DNA from: Leishmania martiniquensis
Taxonomy: Eukaryota; Euglenozoa; Kinetoplastea; Trypanosomatida; Trypanosomatidae
Direction of reading: 5' to 3'
Length of the DNA stretch: 64,000 bases
Assembly (NCBI RefSeq): GCF_017916325.1
Contig: NC_090137.1
Location: 1-64,000 of the forward strand
Part shown: one piece after another, positions 1 to 11,300 of the stretch
Position numbering within the stretch: the first letter of the stretch is position 1
Layout: every line of letters begins with the position of its first letter
Translations under genes and position numbers: made by a program
Notes under the pieces: model-generated
What the model was told of the DNA's origin: nothing
What the model saw: the letters and a program-made list of their open reading frames with translations, nothing else
Databases searched by the model: none

Positions 1-560
1 TTAATTTTAATTTAATTTTGACTTGACTCTAATTTTAATTTGACCTAATTTTACTTCAATTTTAATTATCCACTGACTTTAATTTAATTCTAACTTAATT
101 TTTAATTTCTAATTTTAATTTGACTTTAACTTTGACTTCTAATTTTAATTTGAACTTGACTTCTAATTTCTTAATTTTGACCCCCTAATCTTAATTCTAA
201 TTTCAATTTAATTTGACCTGACCCTGACTTCTAACTGACTCAATTTACCTGACTTGACTTGACTTGAATTTTACCCGGACTTGACTTTTCTTAATTTTAA
301 CTTGTTTAATTTTAACCTAATTTCAATTTAACAATAATTCAATTTCTACCCTGACTTGGATCTAATCCGAATTGATCAATTCTGGATTTAACTTTAATCT
401 CAATTTAATTCTGACTTAATTTTGAATTTCTGATCTAATTTTAATTTTAATTTCAATTTTAATTTTAATTTTAATTTGGACTTCTTAATTCTAATTTGAT
501 TCTGACTTAATTTTAATTTGACCATTTGACTTTTAAATTTTAACTTTAACTCTAAATTTT
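1..560. repeat. Degenerate AT-rich telomere-like tract
   Basis: The sequence is almost entirely TTTTAA/TTTGAC-like words with a period near six bases, running straight into CCCTAA repeats. It reads as CCCTAA in which most C are replaced by T and some A by G. It codes for nothing. I interpret it as telomeric repeat that was miscalled, since (TTAGGG)n to (TTAAAA)n is a known nanopore base-calling error and TTTTAA is its complement. A true degenerate telomere is the alternative. Confidence 0.75.
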
Positions 561-1070
561 AACTCCTAACTCCTAACCCTAACCCTAACCTTAACTCCTA
601 ACCTTAACCCTAACCTTAACCCTAACTCCTAACCCTAACCCTAACCCTAACTCCTAACCCTAACTCTAACCCTAACCCTAACCCTAACCCTAACCCTAAC
701 CCTAACCCTAACTCCTAACTCCTAACCCTAACCCTAACTCCTAACTCCTAACCCTAACCCTAACCCTAACCCTAACCCTAACCCTAACCCTAACCCTAAC
801 CCTAACTCCTAACCCTAACCCTAACCCTAACCCTAACCCTAACCCTAACCCTAACCCTAACCCTAACCCTAACCCTAACCCTAACCCTAACCCTAACCCT
901 AACCCTAACCCTAACCCTAACCCTAACCCTAACCCTAACCCTAACCCTAACCCTAACCCTAACCCTAACCCTAACCCTAACCCTAACCCTAACCCTAACC
1001 CTAACCCTAACCCTAACCCTAACCCTAACCCTAACCCTAACCCTAACCCTAACCCTAACCCTAACCCTAA
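561..1070. repeat. Telomeric repeat array (CCCTAA)n, left chromosome end
   Basis: This is a tandem CCCTAA hexamer array on the + strand, as expected for the C-strand at a left chromosome end. Up to about position 808 it is interrupted by CTCCTAA and CCTTAA variants. From about 811 to 1070 it is perfect. It ends abruptly at ATGTCGGGCGG, where unique subtelomeric sequence starts. TTAGGG is the trypanosomatid telomere unit. Confidence 0.97.
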
Positions 1071-3694
1071 ATGTCGGGCGGCTGTGGTGTGTGTGAGACG
1101 AGAAAGCGTGAGGGGAGGAGAAGAACGTGATGTAGGTGGCTGACGCTCCTGCTAGTCGCATGCGCTTGAACAGCCCCCCTCCACATTTGGGGAGCAAATC
1201 TCGCCGCGGCTTCGCTGCGCTCGCGGGTCTCACTTCTCCTGTAAGCAGACTTCTGGCCAGGACCAGCCCTCGTCCCCCTCACGGCGCGTGGGGACACGCC
1301 GCCGGGGACGCTGGTCGACAGAGCACGCCACTATCGTTTTATGGGAGAAAGCACACACAGACATTAGGCTGCTCGCGGGACGGGCAAGGGGTACAGACGG
1401 GCTCCGCCCGCGAGCGCGCTTATACTTAGTGGTAGGCCCCTCGCTGCGCAGTCCGTGTAGGCAGTGCCACCCGAACACCACTCACGGGCCTGGTGGGGTG
1501 TCGGCGCGTCTGCTCCCTAACAGGATGGGGGGAACTAGGGAGCCGCATGGCAACACGTTGACTGGGCGCAGCCATATTTACTTATGAATAAGGAAAGCAA
1601 TCAACTGCTCACAGAAGGAATCGACGCTCACTGGTTGCAGTTACGAGTTCAACGAAAAGACACAAACTATTTAGGAATACGGCGCAGCCAATCGTTACGG
1701 GACAGACAGCAGCTTCGACGGGCACCCTCACTGCCGCTACCGGGGGCCTGTCAGCAACCTCCTGGGCGGGCGGGTGGGCGTTTTTTCCCCCGAAACTATT
1801 GTGTGAAAGGCGATGGTGGCGTGGAGGGCGAGAGGGCTTCGCTGCTTCACCAGGTATCCACCGTTTGCGTGCAGAGCACCCATGCGTGTGCAGGAAAGAC
1901 GATGGGAAACGCAGGGGGAGAGGTAGAGTCATCATCCCGCGCACAAGGTGGCGTCCACGCGTGTCCGGTGCTGTGCAGCCTGGTCGGCGAGCCGGGCCTC
2001 CGGTTTACCTCCGCCCCATCTGGCGGGGCATAAACGCATCGAGCTCTGCTGTCCGATTGGCAAGCGCACCCTACATTACCCGACACGCTCTAACCTCGCA
2101 CGGTGGAGTTTTGGCCACATTGCCTTCTCAAAAGAACTTTGCTGTTCTCTCCTTCATCTCTGTGGCCTCGTTTCCTTCTCGGAGTATGAGTACTGCTTTA
2201 ATCTCCAGGGGTTGATCATTGGGCGGCCGTAGTACCCCAGTCGGGAGTATGGGGGGTATTGCAAGCGCATGATCCGTGCTTTTTATAAGTCGGCAGAGTG
2301 CAATACAGGCGGTTCACGACATTCTAGTTGTGGCCGTGCGTGTGGTTAGAGGTGGGAATATTCGTCAACAAGTATGGGAGTTGAAGTGTCAACCTGCTGG
2401 TTTTACCTGAGAAAATAGTGTAGACCGTAAGTGTCTTCTCGACAATGGTGAGCTGGTGAAAGGTTGCGGAGGCATGGAAGCCTTGCTGATTTCCTTGAGC
2501 TGGGCATCTCCTCATATCGAATCGAGAATCGTGGACCTTGCCGGCTTTGCCTGTCTCGTTTTCGCTGTAAACGGGTAGGGTCGATGGTGTGGCTCTACCT
2601 GGATGGTGTTGTGGACACGCTCATGACCGTGGCTGCTCGGAACCTCCATTAGCGGTAGTGTCAGAAATCGCCGTTTCCCTCCTGTGCCAGCGATGAACGC
2701 ACTCGCTTGTGGAGCGTTTCCTCGTCGATGATGCTCATCGCCTTGAGCTGCCGAAGGGTCTTGTTGCGCTTGTGTGCGCCATACCCGTCCGTTGTTTTGA
2801 TGTTAAGAGGCATCGTTGTGCGATAATGACGGGTACTGCTTGTAGACTCGTGAAATATACAGGAAAAGGGCGCATAAAGGCTGAAAGGGTCATCTCTCCG
2901 GCAAGTCGCGGTTTGTGTGCAATCCGCAGGCATAGAAGAATAAGGATGCGTGTGAAGGGAGCCACTTTCATAGCTCAATTCATTCATGCACACACGCTGT
3001 TGTATTTATTTTTCTACCCCGTTAGTGAGCGCGGTATCACCTCCTTGCACGCTCACACACGTTTGCACAGGTGCCGAAAAATCGCTGTGTGGCATTTTGT
3101 TCGATAATGGTTGGCCCTCTGTTCTTCGAGGCACTGTCAACGCGCACGGTAGTGGTTCGGGTTTTTGGTACTCACCTGCAGAACGCAAATCGCGGATGCG
3201 AGGAAGTGTCAGTAATAGCCTTTTCGTCATGAGGGGTGGAAAGGTCGTGGAGCGCTCGTTAAAAGGGTGTTTTTGTTTTCGTGGGAAGTATCTCGGCTCA
3301 TCAAGCTGCGGCAGAGGATACGGGTGTAGCGAGGGAAGAAACGCAGAAGGAAAGTAGTCGGCGGCGCCGACCTGCCGCAGTGCGTGCTATCTGCAACAGG
3401 AATGCCCCTTGATCCGTTCCACGGTAACACGTCAAAGATGCGAGAGATAGGAAAGAGGGGCTTCGGTCGTGAGACAGAGCGAGACTACTTGTAGGGAGCG
3501 TGTACAAAGGAATTCTGAAGGAAAACTGATGCAATCGCCAGCCGCCGCTTCTGGTGGCACCGGTACCTGGCGGCGGACTAGGTTAAGTTTCATGACGAGC
3601 TGCACGTCCTGCGTCATGGAAGGCCTAATGGGGAAGGCAAGAAAACGTGCTAAAGCAACTCGGCGAATAGGAGATAAAAAGAAAACGGGCTGAA
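1071..3694. other. Subtelomeric region without a recognised gene
   Basis: This is about 2.6 kb of unique sequence between the telomere and the first gene. It holds many short overlapping reading frames on both strands, none of which looks like a known protein, and I saw no tandem satellite array. The part nearest 3694 should include the 3' UTR of the galactosyltransferase mRNA. A conserved telomere-associated sequence could be here, but I cannot identify one by eye. Confidence 0.7.
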
Positions 3695-6145
3695 TCACTT
3701 ACCAGACTCGATTACACATTCGACAAGTTTGCTGGTGCCATTAACATAGGGGAGGTCATATACTGCAACAGCGTCGCCCTCGGCTTCGACATAAGCCGTG
3801 CGTGGAGAGCCTCGCACCCATTGAAGATCAAGCGGAGTCTTGAGGCCCGTCAGCATTCTCGGCAGCTTTGAGGCAACGCACTCCCTCATGTTCTGTGTCG
3901 CGTTTGCATCAATGGCACCCGCAGTGATGCCCTGACTTAGAAGCCAGCGGGCCTCCTCGGCTACCTTGTGCTCGTTCTTGAAAAAGTAGTGTAGATAGTA
4001 AGGAATCGCTGCGTCGCTGAAGTGCATCAATGTCGAGCTCCATGTCCAGATCTCTTTGGAGGTGGCAGGTCGGAGGACCTGATGTGCACGAGAACGTTTG
4101 TCAGAAATGTAGCACATTGGACGCTGTGCGCAGACGTTTTTGATAGCATCAGGGCGCGTTCGCAGCTGATTCGCGACGAAGAGATCTTCGTGATGCATCA
4201 TCAAAGACAGATACTCGTTTGCTGCGCTTTCGTTGTACGGTCGTGTCAACAACTTCAGCACACGAGTGTTAGTGCTATCGAAGGGGTTCAGTACCGCTTT
4301 GATGAGGCGGCGGTCTAGCGCGTAGCCGGGGCCGTGGCCAAACACGACTTTGTTATAGTCGTACCGCCACCACACTCGATATTGGCAGACCTCTCCCTCC
4401 TTGAGCGCCAGGGTGGTTGGGACAACGCCGGAATGCGGGATGGTCGCCGTCAAGTTGCGCGGTTTCTCCCATCCACCTCGAACATAGCGTAGGTCACTGA
4501 GGTACTGTGGCACCTTCAGGTACATGTCGTCGTCGCCCTTCATCAGGTACGGCACGTCAGGAAACGCAGTGTAGGCGTAGTTCAGCCATAGGGCGACTTT
4601 TTGGCTCATGCCCACTTCTGTCGGCACACCCCACGAATTAGGCATGCCCATCTTTTTGTTCGTAGTCGGCTTTCGGTCTGCCAAAAAGTCGACCCATAAC
4701 GCATCGCGATGGCGCAACGCCTCCTGCCACAGGGCAGTGGAGGCGTGGCACACGTACTGGGCCGCTGATGTGAAGGTGGGCGTCACGGGCAGTGAGAGCG
4801 CAGAGGAGAGAGTCGCAAGCGGCAGAGTCCCGTTACGAACGGCTTCGGGAGTCACCACAGAGGTCGTCACACCAGCGCACGGCGACTTCCACACAGCGTC
4901 GTTGCCGTCGGGAATGCTGCGCCACCCATCCTGCAGCACCACACGGCGCTGCGCATATGTGGGTGCGCTCGCAGTGCTTCTGAGCTCCGCCGCCAGCCGC
5001 TGTGCGCTCGCTGCGGCGTACTCGCTCATCGTTGGTGCCAGCTGCGTCAAGTTCACTGCATTGCCCGTCGAGTCTTCAGAAGGGCGCTCTGCAGCAGCAT
5101 ACACGTAGAGCACCAGGAGCGCGCCGTTGAAGTTGTTCTCGCTGCGCGCCACCTCACGATAGGTCAGCCACGTCGCACGCTGCGCATCTCGTAGCGGGTA
5201 GCGCTTCGGCTGGTCCGTCGAGGGTATGCCCATGACAATTAAGTGGCGCGGCGGTGGTTCCGTCCTGCTCTTCCACTGCACGTCGATATTGAAGCTGCGT
5301 TGGAGCGCATACGACTGCTGTACCCACGGCCACAGCGCCAGTTCCGCTGCAGCATCCACATCGTCCGTCACACTTGCCATCGCAAACAGCATGGGCCCAA
5401 TAAGACCCAGCGGTGCAGATGTCGTGGCAAAGACGGGATGCTCCGTGGCCATCTGATTTGGCTGCTTCTCCGTCACGGCCTCTGAGCCCCCAGCGACCGC
5501 AGCACGGTATGTTACACTATCGAAGCACATCGTGCAGTTCTCGTCGATGACGCGCAGCGTCCATGAAGGCAGCTGGTCACAGTCCAGGCGAATCCTGTCG
5601 CCTACCTCAGTCAAAGCCAAGCGACGCTGCTCGAGCGTTAGCCGCTCTATCGCATCCTCGTGCCGCACCAGCACAGAGAAGGTCTCATTACGTTGAGGCC
5701 GAATCCATTCCTTCACGGAAGGCACAAATGATGAGTTAAGTTGCAGCATATCACTGGTCCCGAAGGAGTTGATAGAATGGTAAATGGTGAGTGTGAAAGC
5801 AATAAGAACGACTAGTGCTGTCAGGTGGCAACGCCGAGTGCGCGGAGGCGCACCTAGAGAAGCGAATCGACACAGATGCCCGCATAGCCGGAGCAGGGAA
5901 GTCCGTGCTACTCTACTCTGTAAGCCATTGGGTTTCGCGGGTGTGCCTGTTTTTTTTTCCCTTGTACTCGGCAGCCGAGTTTGGTCCAGCTCCGCCTGGC
6001 TGCGCGCAGAAGAACGGCAGTCGACGTTGCTGGCACCGCTGCTCACCGCGGAACCTCTCTGAGAGACCAGGCATGTATGGGAGGGTGCGGAGCCGAGGGC
6101 CTCCCCAGGTGTAACCGCGTCGTCAATGTCTCGCTCGTTGCGCAT
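3695..6145 (-). CDS. Phosphoglycan beta-1,3-galactosyltransferase (SCG family)
   Basis: This 816-residue type II membrane protein probably adds beta-1,3-galactose side chains to lipophosphoglycan and related phosphoglycans in the Golgi. It has a basic cytosolic tail of about 105 residues, one membrane segment near 107-124 (ALVVLIAFTLTIYHSI), and a large lumenal domain. The lumenal part carries the metal-binding motif KGDDDMYLK with the three Asp at about 538-540, a GHGPGYALDRR segment, and HHEDLFVANQ further on, in the order seen in the beta-1,3-galactosyltransferase fold. The start is an ATG in a long open frame. It is the most telomere-proximal gene, and the SCG family of Leishmania is known for telomere-adjacent members. 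The exact SCG/SCGR subtype and side-chain specificity cannot be read from sequence. The acidic N-terminal start could be later than given. Confidence 0.88.
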   Translation of the reverse strand: MRNERDIDDAVTPGEALGSAPSHTCLVSQRGSAVSSGASNVDCRSSARSQAELDQTRLPSTREKKTGTPAKPNGLQSRVARTSLLRLCGHLCRFASLGAPPRTRRCHLTALVVLIAFTLTIYHSINSFGTSDMLQLNSSFVPSVKEWIRPQRNETFSVLVRHEDAIERLTLEQRRLALTEVGDRIRLDCDQLPSWTLRVIDENCTMCFDSVTYRAAVAGGSEAVTEKQPNQMATEHPVFATTSAPLGLIGPMLFAMASVTDDVDAAAELALWPWVQQSYALQRSFNIDVQWKSRTEPPPRHLIVMGIPSTDQPKRYPLRDAQRATWLTYREVARSENNFNGALLVLYVYAAAERPSEDSTGNAVNLTQLAPTMSEYAAASAQRLAAELRSTASAPTYAQRRVVLQDGWRSIPDGNDAVWKSPCAGVTTSVVTPEAVRNGTLPLATLSSALSLPVTPTFTSAAQYVCHASTALWQEALRHRDALWVDFLADRKPTTNKKMGMPNSWGVPTEVGMSQKVALWLNYAYTAFPDVPYLMKGDDDMYLKVPQYLSDLRYVRGGWEKPRNLTATIPHSGVVPTTLALKEGEVCQYRVWWRYDYNKVVFGHGPGYALDRRLIKAVLNPFDSTNTRVLKLLTRPYNESAANEYLSLMMHHEDLFVANQLRTRPDAIKNVCAQRPMCYISDKRSRAHQVLRPATSKEIWTWSSTLMHFSDAAIPYYLHYFFKNEHKVAEEARWLLSQGITAGAIDANATQNMRECVASKLPRMLTGLKTPLDLQWVRGSPRTAYVEAEGDAVAVYDLPYVNGTSKLVECVIESGK

Positions 6146-8018
6146 GTGGATTCGACCGCTTCAGTTTGAGGCGAAGGCTGGCGGAAGGCACCCAAGATCT
6201 GCAGGAGAGCGGCACGACACAAAGCACCGGTCACCGTGTAAAGGAGAGCAGTAGGATAAGCACACGCGAGGCCCTGGGTAGATGCAGGCGAAAGGGGAGT
6301 GGATATGGAGAGGGGCGCAAGGAGGCACAAGGCAGCGGTTGAAAAGCGTTGTGAGTTGCTAGGCGCGATCGTCAAGGGTGCGCCAGCGAGCCGATGGCCA
6401 GTGCGCTACTTGCATGGATGCGCGTCTATCGAGAAGCCCGCGGGGTGGCGTCGGGAGGAAGGGGAGCACAGTTAGATGGCGGAAGGTCTCACAAAGTTGT
6501 CAAGTCGAAGTGACAGTGAAAGATGGCGCTGCATCACGCTACATCGGTGCGCATGGGGAGGCAAGCTTGCCTCTTCAGTCGTGTAGGCAGCTGCTGTACG
6601 CACGAGGTCGCAGGGTTGCCTCTCCGAGAGAAGCGCTGGCCCGTCTCCCCTTCGCGAGGGCGCGCGCGGCAGCGCTCAGGCCGCTGGCTTCGTGGATGCG
6701 TATGGCCGTGCGATGGAAAGTCGTCATTGTCATGCATAGGGAGGTAAGCCTGCACATGCTCAAGTCGTAGGCGTGCCAGCAGTATCGCTGCCGCCTCGAC
6801 TAGGCAAGAAGAAGCAGAGTCAGAGACACATCCACAGAGGCGGAAGAAATCGAGTTGAGGATGCAATCGCAGAGGGCGACACGCTTCGGCGGGTGCGATG
6901 CTCTAGGTGGGTCACGTCGAACAAGGGCACGAAAGGCCTCCCCTTTACCAGAAACTACGTGGCATGCGGTGGTCAGCCAGTGCAATCCAGCGGGAAAAAG
7001 AGCAGCACCACAGCACCCTATGCCTTCCAACGAAGCAGAAGGCTCGGTAGGTCGGACCGAAGGACCAAGAAGCAAAGAGCCCGGAGTAGCGAGGCGAGCA
7101 ACACGGCGCTGTGGAACCTCTCATCGGCGACTAGACGCAGTGGGGAGGGAGAGCAGGACATCAGGGTCTCGATCAAATGCATCGCACAATCAGCACTTAC
7201 ACGTGCAGGTGCCGGACTGGGCGTAGAACAAGGAAGCTTACGTACTGAAATGGAAAGGGTGAACGCGCCACACGCGCATGAGGTCGGAGAAGCGTACACG
7301 GCAGTCGCGCGTGTCCTTTGCTACCACTTTGCCACCTTCCCTCTCTGCGCATGCTCCGTTGTTTGAGCAGCTGCACCATTGTCTCCCATTAGCTCCTCTC
7401 TCGGTGAAGCGCGCCCTTCGCTTCCTGCCATATGCCTCATGAAGCGGGAGGGCGGATGCACGCCAGACGGCAGCGCACGACCTCGCGCGCTCTCTGCATC
7501 TGGGCACCCCCGTCTGTGAGTTCGCGTGTCATGCATGAAAAAAAGCGGGCCGGAGGAGACAAAAATGCAAAAAAAAAAACGGAGGGTGAGGCACGAGACT
7601 GCGGCATAGCAAATGAGTGAGCAGGCGGGATGAGGAGAAGTAACGGCCACGGAGGCGGCTCAGCATACCGCGTGGCCAGTCTCAGTACCTGCAGCGCTTA
7701 CACGGCGAAGTTGCACTGAGCCTTTCTGCCCCGTCGGGTGCCGAAAGCGCGCGTCAAGCGCGGGCGAACGCTCTCTCCTCTCTCTAGATGGGCTCGGGTT
7801 CGGGCACCGCTTTTGTTTTGTTTCTTTTCTCCTATCGCCAGCCGCCAGAGGATGGGCTGAGGGGGTCAGCACATGGCCCGTGAAGCGGAAGTCGTGGAGA
7901 GGAAGCGATTGGCGAAGGGGGAGAGCCCTAGGCAAGACAGAGTAGAAGAAAACAGTTTGGACAGAAGAAAAAAAATGTGTATCTATGAATGGACGGCAAG
8001 CCGTACACGCGCGACTGA
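6146..8018. other. Intergenic region between galactosyltransferase and H4
   Basis: This 1.9-kb stretch has no convincing gene. It should contain the 5' UTR and splice acceptor of the galactosyltransferase, and the 3' UTR and polyadenylation site of H4 near its right end. An A-run lies near 7568-7579. Short frames on both strands overlap each other and look random. Confidence 0.6.
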
Positions 8019-8321
8019 TCACGCGTAGCCGTACAGGATGTGGCCGTGCTTGCGCAGCGCGTTCACGACGTCCGACGCCGTCACAGTTTTCTTGCGCGCG
8101 TACTCGGTGTAGGCCGTGCTGCAGCGCACAATGTCCTCCACGTAGGCCTTCAGCACGCGGCGCACCTCATCGTAGATCTCGCTCGAGATGCGCTTCACGC
8201 CGCCGCGGCGCGCGAGGCGTCGGATGGAGCCGCGCGTGATGCCGCGGATGTTGTCGCGCAGCACCTTCTTCTGTCGCTTCTGGTGGCCCTTGGCATCAGT
8301 GGAGCGCTTACCCTTGGCCAT
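8019..8321 (-). CDS. Histone H4
   Basis: This 100-residue protein is core histone H4, which pairs with H3 in the nucleosome. The histone fold is clear: [20 protein letters not shown] at 19-38, then [15 protein letters not shown], and the C-terminal [19 protein letters not shown]. It is slightly shorter than the 102-residue mature canonical H4. The N-terminal tail is divergent ([18 protein letters not shown]) and lacks the usual GGKGLGKGGAKRHRK pattern, which is typical of trypanosomatids. The start ATG directly precedes the tail. It is present once here; Leishmania usually carries several H4 genes at scattered loci. Confidence 0.97.
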   Translation of the reverse strand: MAKGKRSTDAKGHQKRQKKVLRDNIRGITRGSIRRLARRGGVKRISSEIYDEVRRVLKAYVEDIVRCSTAYTEYARKKTVTASDVVNALRKHGHILYGYA

Positions 8322-11300
8322 GGTTGGATATGTGGAGGTGGGGGTGAGAGCGAAAGAGGTAATGAGGGGGGGTGACGGGAGCGGGGTGTATTGTGGACTC
8401 TTGTGCGGTCGTGTACGGACGTGTTTGGGGGGAGTGATGCGGCAGCGAGGGAGACAGAATTATTGTGACAGTGTGCTCAGGAGGCAGTTCAAGGAGAGAG
8501 GTGTTGGGTCACAGAAGCGGGAGAGACATCGTGGGAAACGAGGCGCACAACATATGGCTCGCAAATAGGCAGCAGAAGGCGAAATCAAAGCCGGTGGACA
8601 GCAGAGAACAGGGCTCGCGCATGGGCCTTACCTGCTCAGCCTCCCACACCCCCGCCTCTCCTCTGCGAGAGTAGTATGTGTACGTACAGAAGCAACGGCA
8701 AGTCAGGCACGAGTAGCCGTCTCGAGAGAGAGAGAGAAACAGACAGAAATGCGAAAGATGAGGAGGGGAAAAGCGAATCAGCTTTTCGTTCCTTGCGCAC
8801 ATCGCAGTAGGCGTGCCTGAAGACAGCACCGCATCCGCCAGCTGCGATCCTCGGACGAGCGTAAGATCCACTTGTTAATCGACTATGTTAGGAAAAGCTG
8901 AGATTGTGCAGTCCCCCGCTCATCAGTGTATAGTGTTGATTTGTTTTTCTCCTCTTCGACGTGAAAAAAAATGCAGAGACTCTACATCGCTCTCTGGTGC
9001 CTCGCGCGGCAAGGGGACTGGAGGTTGAGAGCGAGTACATGGGCCGATGCGTCTGAAGGTGAAAAGAGGCACACATTGCATCAGCAGGCAAAAGAGGGAG
9101 CAGAAGCGTCCACGTCATCTTTTAGTTTACGACAGAGACTGCAAGTAGGTGCATCGTCCACGAGAAGCAGACAAGGAAAAGAACGATAAAGAGGAAGACG
9201 CGTAAAGCAGAGCTGAAGACGAGAGACGGAGAGATCGAGAAAGGTGAGGGGACAAAAAAGAAGTGCAGCGCGAGAGCAACACGTCAAAAGAGGCGCGCAA
9301 CCATCACACACATGTACACATTTATACATGTCAAGAAAGAGATGCACGCTGAGCTGAAGAAGGCGCCCCACAACATCTATTGGGCACGAACAACAGTTTC
9401 ACGCAAAGCAGCGAGCGTTATGGTAAGAGTACTGCTCGTCTAGGCGGCGAATCACGCACCCGCCAAAGAAGTGGCGCCAACGGTACTCGTCAAGCTGGCC
9501 GCGTAAGGGTGTTCGCCCTGCCCGCTCAGATCGATGATGTAGCGTATCCTGGAGAGCGAATGCATGATGTACTGCTGCTTCCATATGGCAGAGTGGCTGG
9601 CACGCTCGACCTGCTTGGCGTTCTCGCTGTGGCGTGGGTTGCTGGTACTATCGACTATGTAGCAGTCGGCTCCCCACGCCACGCACCAATGAGCAGCGCA
9701 CATGGCTCCCAGCGGCCAACACTTTCCATATTATCCTGGTGATGGGTATGCAAGCTCCCTTGCTCACAATGGGGGTAGAGCTGCCCGTCTTGCTGAGGAA
9801 AGAGAGTGTGTGTTGCCTTCAGTGTAGGGAGGACAGGTGCGGGGGATGTCGTGCAATGGACAGCCCGGGACAGGGAAGAGAACCACCCTTTGCCTTTTTC
9901 AAAGAGCACCAATGATATAAATTAATGCGATTGTACGAGCAACGTTGACACTGGCGGGAGCTGCCAGGCAGAGTGCTTTAAGAGTTCGGTGGATAGCAGC
10001 GGTCGCGCCATTTCAGGCAATAAGCGCATGGGCGCTGACGACAGCAATACTGTACCCCAACGCTAGTCGGAAGAGCAGAAAACTGGGGCTCGAGAACGAA
10101 CGTAAGCTGGTGCCAAGGCAGCGGGGGTGCGACTGGCGAAAATCGCAAGAGTTTCTCCGCTGTTGTCTTTGGCGTTCTTGTCGGCTTCTGCTGAGCGAGT
10201 GTCGAAGGAATGCGCAGTACAGTTTGATACGACACATCGAAAGGTGATGAGCAGGCTCGAAGTAAGAGGCAAAAATGAGAGGCACCCCTCGGCATCGTCA
10301 GAAAGCGGACGATGGAGTCTTTCCGCCCGCCGCAGCGATGTGAAGCCAAGGAATCGACTAAAGATGAAACGCCGTCGCTGCAAGCGAATGAAAGCACGCA
10401 GAGAAAGGGATCGTGGTGAGTTTAGTACCGCGGGGTTATTTCATCTGCGCATGGGCCTCTGCTGCGAACTGAGAAAGATGGGGGTGTGAGGAGATGTCAG
10501 GCAGAGCCCTTTTGTTTTCGAGTTACGATTCGAGCGGGGGTCTGTCAGTTTGTCCCCGCATCGGTGTATTTGGTCGTGCCTCATGATCAGAATAGCCACT
10601 CGAATAGAGCGAAAGCACACATATATGCGCCCCAAGAGGCACCCCATGTGCTTATTTGGTGGTAATCCACGCCCTTAGACATCCGCGAATGACCTTTCCC
10701 TCATGTCTCTTCTTCTTGTGCACAGATTGTGACGCTGTCTAATGCAGCCATGTGCAGGGTGCGGGGAGTCCGGAAGGAGTTGCGTACGAGCCTTCTTTTT
10801 GTGTGTGACAGGAAATCATTCTGCAGAACGATGCCCCCCTCCCTGTCGACACGCCTGCCCTCGGGTACCCAGAATCTGCGAGGAAAATGGGCATGTTTGT
10901 TCCCTCTGTTTTTGGTTATGTGTATGCTGTTGAGGACGAACCGATACGGCACAGGTCCCTTTACATGTAACTGCCCGTTGTACGCCACTTCCGTGGCACA
11001 CTACTCGCTGATAGGAAGTCTACACATCAGGTTGTTTCTCTGCGGGACCAGTACACGACGCTTTGTGTATGTGTCTGTGTGTGTGTGTGTGTGTAAGGGA
11101 GCAGCTCAGGCAGTCCCCCTTCCCTCTGCCACCACCTCCTTGCCAATGCCGAGGCGACCTCTGTGGGTGGCAGGGCCGAGTGCTGACGAGCGGGTGCGAT
11201 CGGCAACCGCGGTAGCGTTAGCATCACCCGTATGATGGGCAGCGCGTCACCGGGACTCGAGCACGCCTCGCCCGGCCCTGACAGCACAGCCGTGGGCGGG

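Noticed and set aside
802..1233. 143-codon frame with long Val-Arg repeat
   Set aside because: It is a translation of the telomeric hexamer and its flank.
1071..3694. Leishmania conserved telomere-associated sequence
   Set aside because: I could not identify its sequence blocks with confidence by eye.
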